Below, piece by piece: positions 37,301 to 44,165 of a stretch of DNA of 64,000 nucleotides; position 1 is the stretch's first letter; each line of letters starts with the position of its first letter. Origin of the DNA: Deltaproteobacteria bacterium (lineage in GTDB: Bacteria; Desulfobacterota; Desulfobacteria; Desulfobacterales; UBA5852); NCBI GenBank assembly GCA_020444045.1, contig JAHLLS010000007.1, positions 162,021 through 226,020 on the forward strand. Direction: 5' to 3'. A program made the translations under genes and the position numbers. The notes beneath the pieces were generated by a model, which saw nothing but the letters and a program-made list of their open reading frames with translations, made no database searches and was not told the DNA's origin.

Positions 37301-38153
37301 CGTTTATATCAGCGAATTGAATCTCGAACGCTACCCGATTCTCGACCATCATCGCATAGACGGCAAACCGGTGGTTCCCTTTGCGCTGATAGCGGAATGG
37401 TTCGGGCATGGTGCCCTGCACAACAATCCCGGTTTCCAATTGGCCGGCCTCGATGCCATGCGCCTGCTGAAAGGCATTGTGCTGGATGATCACCAACGCC
37501 CCATCCGGGTGCTCACCTCTGCAGCCGAATCGATTGGCGACGGCATCACGGTCAACCTCGAGCTCCGGGACGGCGTGGCGGCCGGCGCCGAGGTGATTCA
37601 TTCCAAGGCGACGGCGCTATTGACGGACCGCCTGCCATCGGCACCGGTATTCGACATCCCGGCGGATTTACGCAATGCCGCCTATAGCCGTGACGTGACC
37701 CAGATCTATGCGGATATTCTTTTTCATGGCCACGCCCTGCAAGGCATTCGCCGCGTTAGGGGCTGCACTCCGAACGGCATGCTGGCCGATCTCAGCACCG
37801 CTCCGACGCCCGGAGCCTGGATCCAGAAGCCGCCCCGCAATCGTTGGATTGCCGATCCATTGGTGATGGACGGCGCTTTCCAGATGGCGAGCCTCTGGTG
37901 CTACGAAGAAACCGGTCGTGTCTCTCTGCCCAGTTTCAGTGCCTCCTACCGCCAATACTGCCGCCGCTTTCCGGGCCACCCCGTTCAGGCCGTCCTTGTC
38001 GTGCGCGACGTTTCCCGCCATAAACTCGTTGGCGATTTCACGTTTATCGACCAGGACGGCACGGTGCTGGCCACGATGAGCGGTTACGAAGCGGTCATGG
38101 AAGACCGCCTGATACGCGCCTTCAAGCCGGAACGCTATGCCGCCGGCCGGTGA
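31380..38153 (+). CDS. pfaA: PfaA-type polyunsaturated lipid synthase: KS-AT-ACP-ACP-ACP-KR-DH
   Basis: A 2257-aa iterative type I megasynthase. Visible domains are: ketosynthase about residues 10-450 (DAACASS with Cys213, EAHGTGT, GHTKAAAGAAGL); acyltransferase about 575-870 (FVFPGQGSQYLHMG, GHSYGEL with Ser683); a Gln-rich linker with a TVEAHQKFLDTQQQASRTL motif (about 1045-1070); three acyl carrier proteins with phosphopantetheine serines at 1172, 1274 and 1375 (each LGIDSIKRVEIL); ketoreductase about 1670-1950 (SGGARGVTAATAAAL, LVHGAGVLRD, YAVANEVLN with Tyr1864); and a hotdog dehydratase-like domain from about 1975 (ILDHHRIDGKPVVPFAL). Shewanella-type PfaA usually ends at KR or a similar DH and has five or more ACPs. 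Here there are three, and the AT is inside PfaA. No pfaB or PPTase gene is in the window. It should elongate acyl chains by repeated malonyl condensation with PfaC and PfaD. Confidence 0.93.
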   Translation: MVAKDNETTLTPPVAIISMGCLFPRASGLKSYWRLLYHGMDAITDVPPTHWSTDDYFDEDLSKPDHVYCRRGGFLSPIPFDPTAFGIPPSNLEATDTSQILGLIAAKTALDQAGYGENADFDRDRTAVILGVTGTQELVIPLSARLSWPKWKRALETAGIDQKKTRAIMAQLSSEYVPWRENSFPGLLGNVVAGRICNRLDLCGTNCVVDAACASSMSAINLALMELYTGRSHMVVTGGVDTLSDIFMHMCFARTQILSPTGDARPFSRKADGTVLGEGIGILIMKRLTDAEADGDRILAVLKGIGSSSDGKSQSIYAPRAEGQLKALRKAYAAAEIAPDTINLIEAHGTGTRVGDKIEIEALKKLFGHADTAPFCALGSVKSMIGHTKAAAGAAGLIKTVLALQNKILPPTLKADDPDPDLALEKSPFFLNSQARPWFRTNETPRRAGVSAFGFGGSNFHVVLEEYNARRADVAWDGSIEVIALSETTREALKASFQKIKATLLDCTPEALPHHARKSRQSFVAEQPYRLIVVLRCDEDIQGPHWNTESIFDETEKAFEDNNEASAWQTSSSYFGTGSRPGRLAFVFPGQGSQYLHMGRDLVNWFPEAMETLESADRHFSGNEPLTDFVFPMPLQAKADRQNADDALRYTAVAQPAIGAVSVAMEKILRRFGLAPEATCGHSYGELTALYSAGWIDEVTLHDLSTLRGRLMAEAGGKPGEPNGAMMAVKAPLAELDHLIENEKLDVILANRNSPNQGILSGTNEAIGQAEAVCKTHSYRTVRLPVSAAFHSRLVESAREPFAAALQSIVFQPSETSVYSNTTGEPYPTDPKAIRALLGDHLRNPVNFIGEIEALYADGCRIFIEVGPKTVLTGLVRAILKGRAFHALAMDASNGKKFGVADLAHLLCQLAALGCPITWDEWESREDPPPPFKMRIPITGANYRPPQPKHEPGRSSGLASIATAESVSSISFDPPPATFSKPATPRQLATEEGRPTAIDPLIAGPFSDSNPKAVSDPVSHPNHPVLQALQVVQQGLQSLQSLQAQTVEAHQKFLDTQQQASRTLQEMMESSRRFAEAALNGSVPFTAESSSTAAAAIPPAPPIAAGRQQPQTDMPAPDLRLRQPDPGPEAPQANGHDHVAQTLLAVVSELTGYPVDMLEMDMHIESDLGIDSIKRVEILSKMEETLPALPPVAPDTIASFQTLGQVAEFLAQMPSNASPDATGSSSEPVGDAKTTTGTSDIAAVLREVVSELTGYPAEMLSNDMEIEGDLGIDSIKRVEILSAMEDRLSGFPAIAPDEMAELKTLGQIAARLEAHDPARHQAAPGSSDQSPPLPSGTSLTHVHDALMAVVSELTGYPIEMLSADMEIEADLGIDSIKRVEILSAMEDRLTDFPAIAPDEMAELKTLGQIAVMLTGESQPLDHSDPIADVPANVQPPEQATATLEPPAAQLLRRELTVVDTPRQAGPALTVPDQRKIFITTDKAGLSHALADQLAARGLPTVQISYDILKHRQQLPEAAGLILLCDAEYPGADAPERLKQFLAGAFDLLHHLGPSLQASGQESGAVLATISRMDGTFGVEGLHEQLPYQGGLAGFAKTAAIEWPDVTCRALDIDAKWRDNPAIAREVVEELFHPMPSAPVEIGWQCQRRVTLDLQPASMDDGPQETFALEDGDVVIISGGARGVTAATAAALARQRAMTLILLGRSPAPFPEPDWLKGLESEADFKKAIIANEYAATRPTPQAVQESYHRYRSNREIQHNLASLKEAGADARYVSLDIRDTDKVRAVLNDVRLVHGPIKALVHGAGVLRDRLINDKSAEEFHQVFSTKVEGLENLLAATRTDPLRYIVLFSSVAARFGNIGQVDYAVANEVLNKMAVAEASQRKDCVVRSINWGPWDGGMVTPAHKNAFRARNIALIPMEQGAEAFVSELTAGQSRLVEVVIGSELPSASPSISPPITAEPANSPSDNVAAGLSTVYISELNLERYPILDHHRIDGKPVVPFALIAEWFGHGALHNNPGFQLAGLDAMRLLKGIVLDDHQRPIRVLTSAAESIGDGITVNLELRDGVAAGAEVIHSKATALLTDRLPSAPVFDIPADLRNAAYSRDVTQIYADILFHGHALQGIRRVRGCTPNGMLADLSTAPTPGAWIQKPPRNRWIADPLVMDGAFQMASLWCYEETGRVSLPSFSASYRQYCRRFPGHPVQAVLVVRDVSRHKLVGDFTFIDQDGTVLATMSGYEAVMEDRLIRAFKPERYAAGR
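35121..35610 (+). repeat. tandem near-identical ACP units 2 and 3 inside pfaA
   Basis: The DNA at 35121-35307 and 35424-35610 (187 bp each, offset 303 bp) differs at about 13 positions by eye, whereas ACP1 is more diverged. It is a recent in-frame duplication or gene-converted pair of ACP units. Confidence 0.85.
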
Positions 38154-38302
38154 GGGCGGCCGGGTCCTTCCCAAAAGGTTCTTGACAATAACGCCGTATC
38201 CTGTTTATCGGGCCGCGTTGTCTCTCTGGCCCGATCCTGTTCCGGACGATAGCGGTATAAAAATAAGGTTGACATGCCTGCCATTCTGGTCATGAGTATC
38301 GC

Positions 38303-38749
38303 ATGATGAAACGATGGATGATATGGCGCCAGTTGCTGCTGGGCATCGGCCTGTTCGCGGCAAGTCTGACAATCGGATATGCACCGACAGCCGGAGCCGA
38401 AGAAACCGATGAGCTGCCGCCGGCGAAGTTGCACCTGTCGGAAGCGGTAATGTGTGAAACACTGGAAGCCTTCAAACCCTTCAATCCAAGTGTGGTTTTT
38501 CCCGTCCGAACGGGAAGCGTCATGTGCTTCACCGCTTTCGATCACGTGCCGGAGCAAACCAGTATTTTTCACGACTGGATCCGTCAGGATAAACTCGTAT
38601 TTCGTAAAAAACTGATCTTAAAGCCACCGCGTTGGTCGTCGGTCAGCAGCATCCAACTGCGCGAGGCCGATAAAGGGGTATGGCGGGTGGAAATTCGCGA
38701 CGCCGATGGCACTATCCTGCGGATTCTCCGCTTCAGTATAACGGACTGA
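38303..38749 (+). CDS. DUF2914 secreted protein
   Basis: A 148-aa exported protein. A signal peptide (about residues 1-32, MIWRQLLLGIGLFAASLTIGYAPTAGA) is followed by a DUF2914 domain with family-like segments: AVMCETLEAFKPFNPSVVFPV, GSVMCFTAFDHVPEQTSIFHDWIRQDKLV, LKPPRWSSVSS and GVWRVEIRDADGTIL. The function of DUF2914 is unknown; members occur in periplasmic and stress-related proteins. It starts 150 bp after pfaA and is 4 bp upstream of the cdaA-like gene, so it belongs to that transcript rather than to pfaA. The segment between (38182-38209, TTGACA plus TTTATC at a 16-nt spacing) may be the promoter. Confidence 0.8.
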   Translation: MMKRWMIWRQLLLGIGLFAASLTIGYAPTAGAEETDELPPAKLHLSEAVMCETLEAFKPFNPSVVFPVRTGSVMCFTAFDHVPEQTSIFHDWIRQDKLVFRKKLILKPPRWSSVSSIQLREADKGVWRVEIRDADGTILRILRFSITD

Positions 38750-38753
38750 GGCC

Positions 38754-40208
38754 ATGCTCCCTTTCCTGGAAAAGCTTTTAGCGGTCATACGGTGGCAGGA
38801 TGTCCTGGACATCCTCCTCAACAGTTACATTCTTTTCCGCCTGTATATCATCCTACGCGGCACCCGCCTGTTTCTGGTGGTCGTGTTTATCTTCGTGTTG
38901 CTGATCCTTCAACAAATCGTTGCCATATCCAGCATGATTCTCACACACACGGTGCTTCAGGGTATTGCCGCCCTTACCGCCATCGGCGTCCTGATTGTCT
39001 TTCGCTATGAAATTCGAAGCTTGTTTCAAGCCAAGGGCATCAAAGACATCCTGTGGCATGTATCGACGAAACCGATCGTGACACCGGTGGAAATTATCGC
39101 GGGCAGTGTCTATCAGTTGGCGCGCAAAAGAATCGGGGCGCTTATCGTTCTCCCCGGACGCCAGCCTGTCGATGCGGCCATTCAGAATAGTGTCTCCTGG
39201 AATGGCGAGGTGTCCCGCGAAATGATTGAGAGCATCTTTTGGCCGGACAATCCCGTCCATGATGGTGCCGCCGTGATTCAGGGCAATCAGATCAACCGGG
39301 TGGCGGCCATTCTGCCCCTCACGGAACGTTCCGACCTTCCCATACGGTTTGGCACGCGGCACCGGGCGGCTATCGGCTTGACGGAGCGTTCGGATGCGCT
39401 GGTGCTGGTCGTTTCCGAGGAGCGCGGAGAAGTCAGCCTGGCGCATATGGGACAGGTTGAAACGGTTAAGGATGCCGCTCAACTGGAAAAGCGTCTGCGC
39501 CAACATACGGGCATGGCAAGGGATTCATCCCGTCGGGCCACCAATGACAGACGTTCGGCAGCCATCGCGTTTGGGTTGTCCCTGTTGGTCGTCAGCAGTG
39601 TCTGGTACAGTTATTCTCTGGGGTTTGTTCGCAGCCTGACCACGGTGGAGGTTCCCATCGAGTTCGTTAAACGCGACGCGCGTATGGAAATCATCGAAAG
39701 CTCCAGCACGTCAGTCCGAATCCAACTGAGTGGATCGCTGCAGCTCATCAACCGGCTCGATCCCAGCCAGATCAAAGTGCGCTTTGATTTAAGCAAAGCG
39801 GTTGCCGGACGCAACAGTCTGACGATTACGGAAGGCGATATCATTCTCCCGCCGGGCGCCTCGCTGAAGAAAGTGGAACCCAGCAGCATCGATATCATGG
39901 TGGACGTCATTGGTCAGAAGCGGTTGCCGGTGCAAGTCGACTGGACCGGAACCCTGCCGCCGGGCATTCTGGTGCAGTCGGTTCGTCTCGACCCGGAGAC
40001 GGTGGAGGTCACCGGCGGCCAGCTCCTGCTGAATGAAATGGATACCATTTACACGGCCAAGGTGCCGGTGGATGGACTGCAGCAGTCCGGTGAACTGCGA
40101 ATCGCGTTGGCTCTCGTTCCGGCATCGCTGCGATTGGCCCCGGGCCAGGAAAACAACATTCTGATCACCTACACGGTGCGCCCACGCCAGCGCGTTACTT
40201 CCCCCTGA
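38754..40208 (+). CDS. cdaA: CdaA-type diadenylate cyclase fused to YbbR-like domains
   Basis: A 484-aa membrane protein. N-terminal transmembrane helices (about residues 15-80, LFLVVVFIFVLLILQQIVAI) lead into a DisA_N diadenylate cyclase domain (about 85-250) with both catalytic motifs: the DGA motif in NPVHDGAAVIQG (about residue 170) and the RHR motif in GTRHRAAIGLTERSDALVLVVSEE (about 200). A further membrane helix (about 262-285, AIAFGLSLLVVSSVWYSYSLG) leads to an extracytoplasmic part with two YbbR-like repeats (about 290-480, VEVPIEFVKRDARMEI, VTGGQLLLNEMD). In Gram-positive bacteria the same two functions are separate genes, cdaA and cdaR (YbbR). Here they are one protein. It makes c-di-AMP from two ATP. 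The upstream DUF2914 gene ends 4 bp before it. Confidence 0.9.
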   Translation: MLPFLEKLLAVIRWQDVLDILLNSYILFRLYIILRGTRLFLVVVFIFVLLILQQIVAISSMILTHTVLQGIAALTAIGVLIVFRYEIRSLFQAKGIKDILWHVSTKPIVTPVEIIAGSVYQLARKRIGALIVLPGRQPVDAAIQNSVSWNGEVSREMIESIFWPDNPVHDGAAVIQGNQINRVAAILPLTERSDLPIRFGTRHRAAIGLTERSDALVLVVSEERGEVSLAHMGQVETVKDAAQLEKRLRQHTGMARDSSRRATNDRRSAAIAFGLSLLVVSSVWYSYSLGFVRSLTTVEVPIEFVKRDARMEIIESSSTSVRIQLSGSLQLINRLDPSQIKVRFDLSKAVAGRNSLTITEGDIILPPGASLKKVEPSSIDIMVDVIGQKRLPVQVDWTGTLPPGILVQSVRLDPETVEVTGGQLLLNEMDTIYTAKVPVDGLQQSGELRIALALVPASLRLAPGQENNILITYTVRPRQRVTSP

Positions 40209-40562
40209 AGGCCCGGTCCTCCATCAGGCCTCCCCCGGTAAAGACCGTCTGCCAAAAAGCCGGCGGCGCACCTCACCTCGCGGTGTTTAGCCCGAATATT
40301 TCACGCGTTCGAGATGTTCATTGGCAAGGCATCAGGGGCGCCGCTGTACGAATGCTACCGCAAGCCCCTGATAACGCGGCCAATGGGCATCTCGGGCGCG
40401 CCCGCAGGGTGAAACATTTTCTATGATTTTAGAAATCGGCCAAGGGTACAAAATGTCACCTGAAAATTATACCCCGAATAGCTTTTATACCGCTGAATAA
40501 TTACATAAAATTTATGGCGTAGAAAAAATTTTATGAAATGTCCGGGTTAAAAGCCACCGTCA
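40209..40562. other. convergent intergenic region with a structured repeat
   Basis: Between the rightward cdaA-like gene and the leftward pyruvate kinase gene. About a third of it is the nested inverted-repeat element at 40296-40417. The rest is AT-richer DNA near 40430-40555 without a credible ORF. Confidence 0.5.
40296..40417. repeat. nested inverted-repeat element (possible MITE/REP-like)
   Basis: Three arm pairs lie inside each other: ATATTTCAC (40296-40304) with GTGAAACAT (40409-40417, 8 of 9); CGAGATGTTCATTGGC (40310-40325) with GCCAATGGGCATCTCG (40379-40394, 14 of 16 complementary); and ATCAGGGGC (40331-40339) with GCCCCTGAT (40364-40372, perfect). Their order gives a long cruciform-capable hairpin. 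No coding sequence lies in it. A mobile palindromic element or a structured RNA are both possible. Confidence 0.6.
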
Positions 40563-41987
40563 TCAGTCATCATCACCAACCCGGTGGATCTTGATCATGT
40601 TGGTGGACCCCTCTTTCAATCCCAAGCCGATGACAATGACGATCAAATCCCCTTTCTGAACACATTTTTTTTCCAGCAGAAGACGCTCGCTGCTCTCCAC
40701 CAGGCGCTTGGCATCATTGATTTTCGGGATATACATGGGGGTTACACCCCACACCAGGGCGAGACGATTGTAGATCTCCTTGCGGGATGTAAAAGCAAAT
40801 ACGGGTGCGGTCGGACGCTGCTTGGATATCTGCTTCGATGTTTTCCCCGAAACGGAAAAGGCCACGATGCAGCGTGCATTGATTTCCTGGAGGATATTGA
40901 CCGCCGACTGGGCTACCGCGTGGGTGATCAAATCGGATGAATCCGGTCCGAAATGGTTGTTGTACTTCATAAAAGGCGACTTTTCGGCTTGATCGGCGAT
41001 TTTGGCCATCATGCGCAGGGCCTTGATCGGATAGCGGCCGGAAGCCGTTTCTCCCGAAAGCATAACCGCATCCGTACCATCGAAGATAGCATTGGCCACG
41101 TCGGATGCTTCAGCGCGCGTTGGGATGGGATTGGTGCTCATGGTTTCAAGCATCTGCGTTGCCGTGATAACCGGTTTGTTTTTTTTCGTGGTGGTGTAGA
41201 TAATCTGCTTCTGAATAGTGGGCACCTGTTCGGGTTGCAGCTCCACCCCGAGATCGCCGCGGGCCACCATGATCCCGTCCGCCGCTTCCAGAATGGAAGC
41301 CAGGTTTTCAACCGCCTCCGGTTTCTCGATCTTGGCGATCACCGGAATGGCGACGCCCTGCTTCTTCATGATGGCTTTGATCTGTTGCAGATCATCCGCC
41401 GTCCGCACGAAGGACAGCGCGAAAAAATCGACCCCGTTTTGAATACCGAAATTGACATCGCGTTTATCTTTTTCGGTCAGTGACGGCGCCGACACGGCAA
41501 CGCCTGGCAAATTGATGCCTTTGTTTTCTTTTAGATAACCCCCATTGACCACACGGCAATTGACCGTGTCGTGATTGATTGAAATGACCTGGAGCCGGAT
41601 CAGTCCATCATCCAGAAGAATCGTGTCGTCCGTTTTGACATCCTGCACCAGATTTGGATAGGTCGTGGAAACCATGTCGACGGTGCCGGTTATCGAACGC
41701 GATGTAATTGAAAAAAGAGCGTTGCGCTTCAACCGCACGGGTTTTCCGCCTTCCAGTTTTCCGACGCGAATTTTAGGGCCCTGCAGATCCAGCAGAATCC
41801 CCACGGGCCGATTCATCATCCGCGCAATCGAACGGATGGTTCGAATCACCTCACCATGGGTTTCATAGCTGCCGTGTGAAAAATTCAACCGGGCCACATT
41901 CATCCCCGCTTCGACGAGTTTTTCGAGCATGGGCCGATCGTTCGAAGCCGGTCCGATCGTGGCAATAATTTTTGTTTTGCGATGCAT
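40563..41987 (-). CDS. pyk: pyruvate kinase
   Basis: A 474-aa glycolytic enzyme (usual length 470-480) converting phosphoenolpyruvate and ADP to pyruvate and ATP. The start is at the ATG at 41987, after an AAAGGA site (MHRKTKIIATIGPASNDRP); the longer ORF adds 28 residues with no homology. Key segments are KIIATIGPAS, ILLDLQGPKIRVG, the active-site region VIAKIEKPEAVENL with its metal-binding MVARGDLGVELQPEQVP, the ADVANAIFDGTDAVMLSGETASGRYP motif (ATP grasp and activation) and the C-terminal domain with VVAFSVSGKTSKQ-like sequence (IVAFSVSGKT). It is leftward and convergent with the cdaA-like gene. No operon partners are obvious. Confidence 0.97.
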   Translation of the reverse strand: MHRKTKIIATIGPASNDRPMLEKLVEAGMNVARLNFSHGSYETHGEVIRTIRSIARMMNRPVGILLDLQGPKIRVGKLEGGKPVRLKRNALFSITSRSITGTVDMVSTTYPNLVQDVKTDDTILLDDGLIRLQVISINHDTVNCRVVNGGYLKENKGINLPGVAVSAPSLTEKDKRDVNFGIQNGVDFFALSFVRTADDLQQIKAIMKKQGVAIPVIAKIEKPEAVENLASILEAADGIMVARGDLGVELQPEQVPTIQKQIIYTTTKKNKPVITATQMLETMSTNPIPTRAEASDVANAIFDGTDAVMLSGETASGRYPIKALRMMAKIADQAEKSPFMKYNNHFGPDSSDLITHAVAQSAVNILQEINARCIVAFSVSGKTSKQISKQRPTAPVFAFTSRKEIYNRLALVWGVTPMYIPKINDAKRLVESSERLLLEKKCVQKGDLIVIVIGLGLKEGSTNMIKIHRVGDDD

Positions 41988-42222
41988 CCTTATTCCTTTC
42001 AGGTCTATCTTTTCTCTATCAGGCCTTAGTGATATGACATTCGATAAAGCACCGACGTTTCGTTGAAACAAAAAAAACAGCAGATGGGATCAAGTCTCCT
42101 TCCGCTTCATCCACCGATCGCCACCTGGCCAAAGCGCACTAGCCCAGCGGTCCATGGATAAGACACAAATGGTCATTCCCCCTTGACTATGTCAAGCATA
42201 ACCATCAAGTTAAGGGATTCAA

Positions 42223-42801
42223 TTGGCTTCCGGACGCCACTGGAATGATCTCCCGGGAACTGTTCCCCCCGGCATGCACGATTGGAAGCGTTGGAATCAC
42301 CTGATTACACCGGAAACACCGCAAGGCACGCCAAACCGCCACGGAGAACCAACAGTGATGTTTGATGCCCGGCGGGCCATGCTGAAAGGCCCCGACCTCT
42401 TTGGACGATTCGCCATAACCGATACCGCCACCGAACTCGCCCAAGCCCGCGTTCCCAAAAGCGAACAGCTCATCGTCTTTGACCGCGCCGGGAAGAGGCG
42501 CGCCCTGCTGGTGCGCCAAATGGCGTATCATCATGCTACCCAGGGTGTCTTGGCGGATGAACCCTTCCTGATAACGTTTTGAGTCGTCTGCAACAGCGGT
42601 GTCGGTCTGACACCCCTGATCCATGGACGACGGCACCATTTCAGCGCCGGTGGCCTATACAACGGGCTGGTACTGCTCATCGATGATGAAACACGGTCCT
42701 ACTGGGACCACATCACGGGTAAAGCGCTGCATGGCCCGATGGCCGGTGCTCGCATGCCGATATGGGGGGGTAGAGCTTACCACGGTTGGCCATGCCCTTG
42801 A
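42223..42801 (+). CDS. DUF3179 family protein, probable selenoprotein (in-frame TGA), with a possible frameshift near the end
   Basis: Residues 1-119 end at DEPFLITF and the in-frame TGA at 42580-42582. Continuing in the same frame gives VVCNSGVGLTPLIHGRR, then FSAGGLYNGLVLLID, SYWDHITGKALHGPMAG. This is the DUF3179 family, whose conserved motif reads roughly ITYCxxCNxG; the TGA falls at the first cysteine, giving U-V-V-C. A hairpin with loop GGTCT starts 11 nt after the TGA, as expected of a bacterial SECIS. The frame ends at 42801. However, the family-like sequence continues from a run of seven G (42764-42770) in another frame (GVELTTVGHALDRTPDLLLF, to 42841), so one extra base may be present. 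Start TTG at 42223 (AGGGA 5 nt before) is likely but unproven; MFDARR at 42358 is an alternative. Function of the family is not established. It may be a decayed gene if the frameshift is real. Confidence 0.72.
42594..42618 (+). promoter_or_regulatory. SECIS-like hairpin
   Basis: CAG-c-GGTGTC pairs with GACACC-c-CTG (42594-42603 with 42609-42618) around the 5-nt loop GGTCT. The stem starts 11 nt and the loop 21 nt after the TGA. The loop begins with G and its GGTCT matches the core of the E. coli fdhF SECIS loop. It would bind SelB. Confidence 0.7.
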
Positions 42802-42841
42802 CCGCACCCCCGATCTTCTTCTCTTTCGCTCCCGGCATTGA

Positions 42842-43123
42842 TACGGCTTCGCCTATTCTTTTCCGTCCTGCTCCATTTATCATGCCGGCGCCCATCGCCC
42901 CGTCCGATAGAAGCATCCGCAATGACAATCGGTCTGCCGGCCATTCGACGCTTGTCAGAAGCGGTTTCCCTTGACTTCGGGTCCATTTTCAGTCTAACAA
43001 AAAAGGTGATCGAAGACCCGGTTTTGGCTGCGGGCCCGTTGTGACGGTCAATTTGCGTTGTCTCCATTGATGAGCTGACGCTGCTTGCCGCCGCAACACG
43101 CTTATTACGGGGAGATTGTGACC
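42842..43123. other. 282-bp spacer, no gene seen
   Basis: Between the DUF3179 gene and the cold-shock gene. Short ORFs on both strands have no recognisable content. It probably contains the leader of the cold-shock mRNA. Confidence 0.4.
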
Positions 43124-43372
43124 ATGCCAAATGGTATCGTGAAGTGGTTCAGTGACAAAAAAGGTTATGGCTTCATCGAGCAGAAAGAAGAGGGGGATGT
43201 ATTCGTCCACTTTTCAGCAATTCAGATGGAAGGATTCAAAACCCTGGCGGAAGGCGATCACGTAACGTTCGAAATTGAACACGGCCAGCGGGGTCCCGCG
43301 GCCAAGAATGTCGTTAAAGTCGGGGCAACTGAACCGGAAGTCCGCGAAGAAGCTTTCGATTCGGTTGAGTAG
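43124..43372 (+). CDS. cold-shock domain protein (CspA family)
   Basis: An 82-aa single-domain RNA/ssDNA-binding protein starting at the ATG at 43124 (GGGGAG ribosome site), [23 protein letters not shown]1 (KGYGFIEQ) and RNP2 (DVFVHFSAI) are intact. A short acidic tail ([13 protein letters not shown]) extends beyond the usual 66-70 residues. It acts as an RNA chaperone. The long upstream spacer is typical of cold-shock mRNAs with structured leaders. It converges with the Cys-rich gene, 14 bp away. Confidence 0.95.
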   Translation: MPNGIVKWFSDKKGYGFIEQKEEGDVFVHFSAIQMEGFKTLAEGDHVTFEIEHGQRGPAAKNVVKVGATEPEVREEAFDSVE

Positions 43373-43386
43373 GGAAGGCAAAGGAT

Positions 43387-43995
43387 TTACAGCAGCCCGG
43401 CTTTCTTCTTGATCCGGATCAGCCCCGGGCTGTTATGCAGGTACATCAAAGAAGAGCTCACGCCCGCAGCCATAAACCGCGATTCCAGTTCATCGAACAG
43501 CACGACTTGATCCGGCCATCGAAACGACATCTCTTCTTTTTTCAACGCATCCCACATGGTAGATGCCCGGGAAGAGGCAGCGAAGACCTCCTGCTTGGCC
43601 CGGTCGCAGATAAACATTTCACACACGATGGGTTTCAATTGCCACCGGCATCCCGCCGGCCCGAGATAAATGCATTTCATGTCATTGCGCGGCGTGAGCA
43701 GACCTGCAATGAGCGCGTCCAATGCAGTAGGTTCGCTGACAACGGCATTGACAACGAGATCTGCAAAAAAGGTAACAATACCGTCTTTGCTGCAACAGGC
43801 GCTGCGCTGCTGCTGAAAGCAGGCGGCCTGGCAGTGGGATTGGAAATAACGGGACTGAAAGGCCGCCACCCGCTCCCTGAAGTGTAAATACTCGCGACAA
43901 CGTTCTCTGATCAGGCGTCTTTCGCCAGGGCCATGGCGTGCAAGATAATCCCGAACGCGTTCCTGACCCAGTCGCTGCTCATCGCAATAGTTCAT
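43387..43995 (-). CDS. Cys-rich conserved protein of unknown function
   Basis: A 202-aa protein from the likely start ATG at 43995 (MNYCDEQRLGQERVRDYLAR); an ORF extending to 44088 adds an unlikely leader. It contains about eleven cysteines, clustered as RERCREYLHFRERVAAFQSRYFQSHCQAACFQQQRSACCSKDG split over 60-100 (Cys-x3-Cys, Cys-Cys) and later CIYLGPAGCRW and IVCEMFICDRA. The pattern suggests metal or [Fe-S] binding, or a redox role. I do not recognise a named family, though similar proteins seem common in Desulfobacterota. The ribosome site is weak. The neighbouring scaffold gene (NifU-like) on the same strand is upstream, with about 170 bp between. Confidence 0.6.
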   Translation of the reverse strand: MNYCDEQRLGQERVRDYLARHGPGERRLIRERCREYLHFRERVAAFQSRYFQSHCQAACFQQQRSACCSKDGIVTFFADLVVNAVVSEPTALDALIAGLLTPRNDMKCIYLGPAGCRWQLKPIVCEMFICDRAKQEVFAASSRASTMWDALKKEEMSFRWPDQVVLFDELESRFMAAGVSSSLMYLHNSPGLIRIKKKAGLL

Positions 43996-44165
43996 ATTAC
44001 CGTGCCCGCATGCGGTTTCTATATCTTGCCGACAAAAAATGGGGGCCCTGTATGCCCGTCCATGCCGGCACACTGTCGCCCCCATCAAGATTTCTTATCA
44101 CAACCTCTGTCGAACGCCGTGGTCCGCTGGTTAACGTTGAAACGACATCCCGATATGGTGTCGCA

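Noticed and set aside
42777..43130. 117-codon leftward ORF upstream of the cold-shock gene
   Set aside because: Ser/Arg-rich, no homology, overlapping the end of the DUF3179 frame and the leader of the cold-shock gene.
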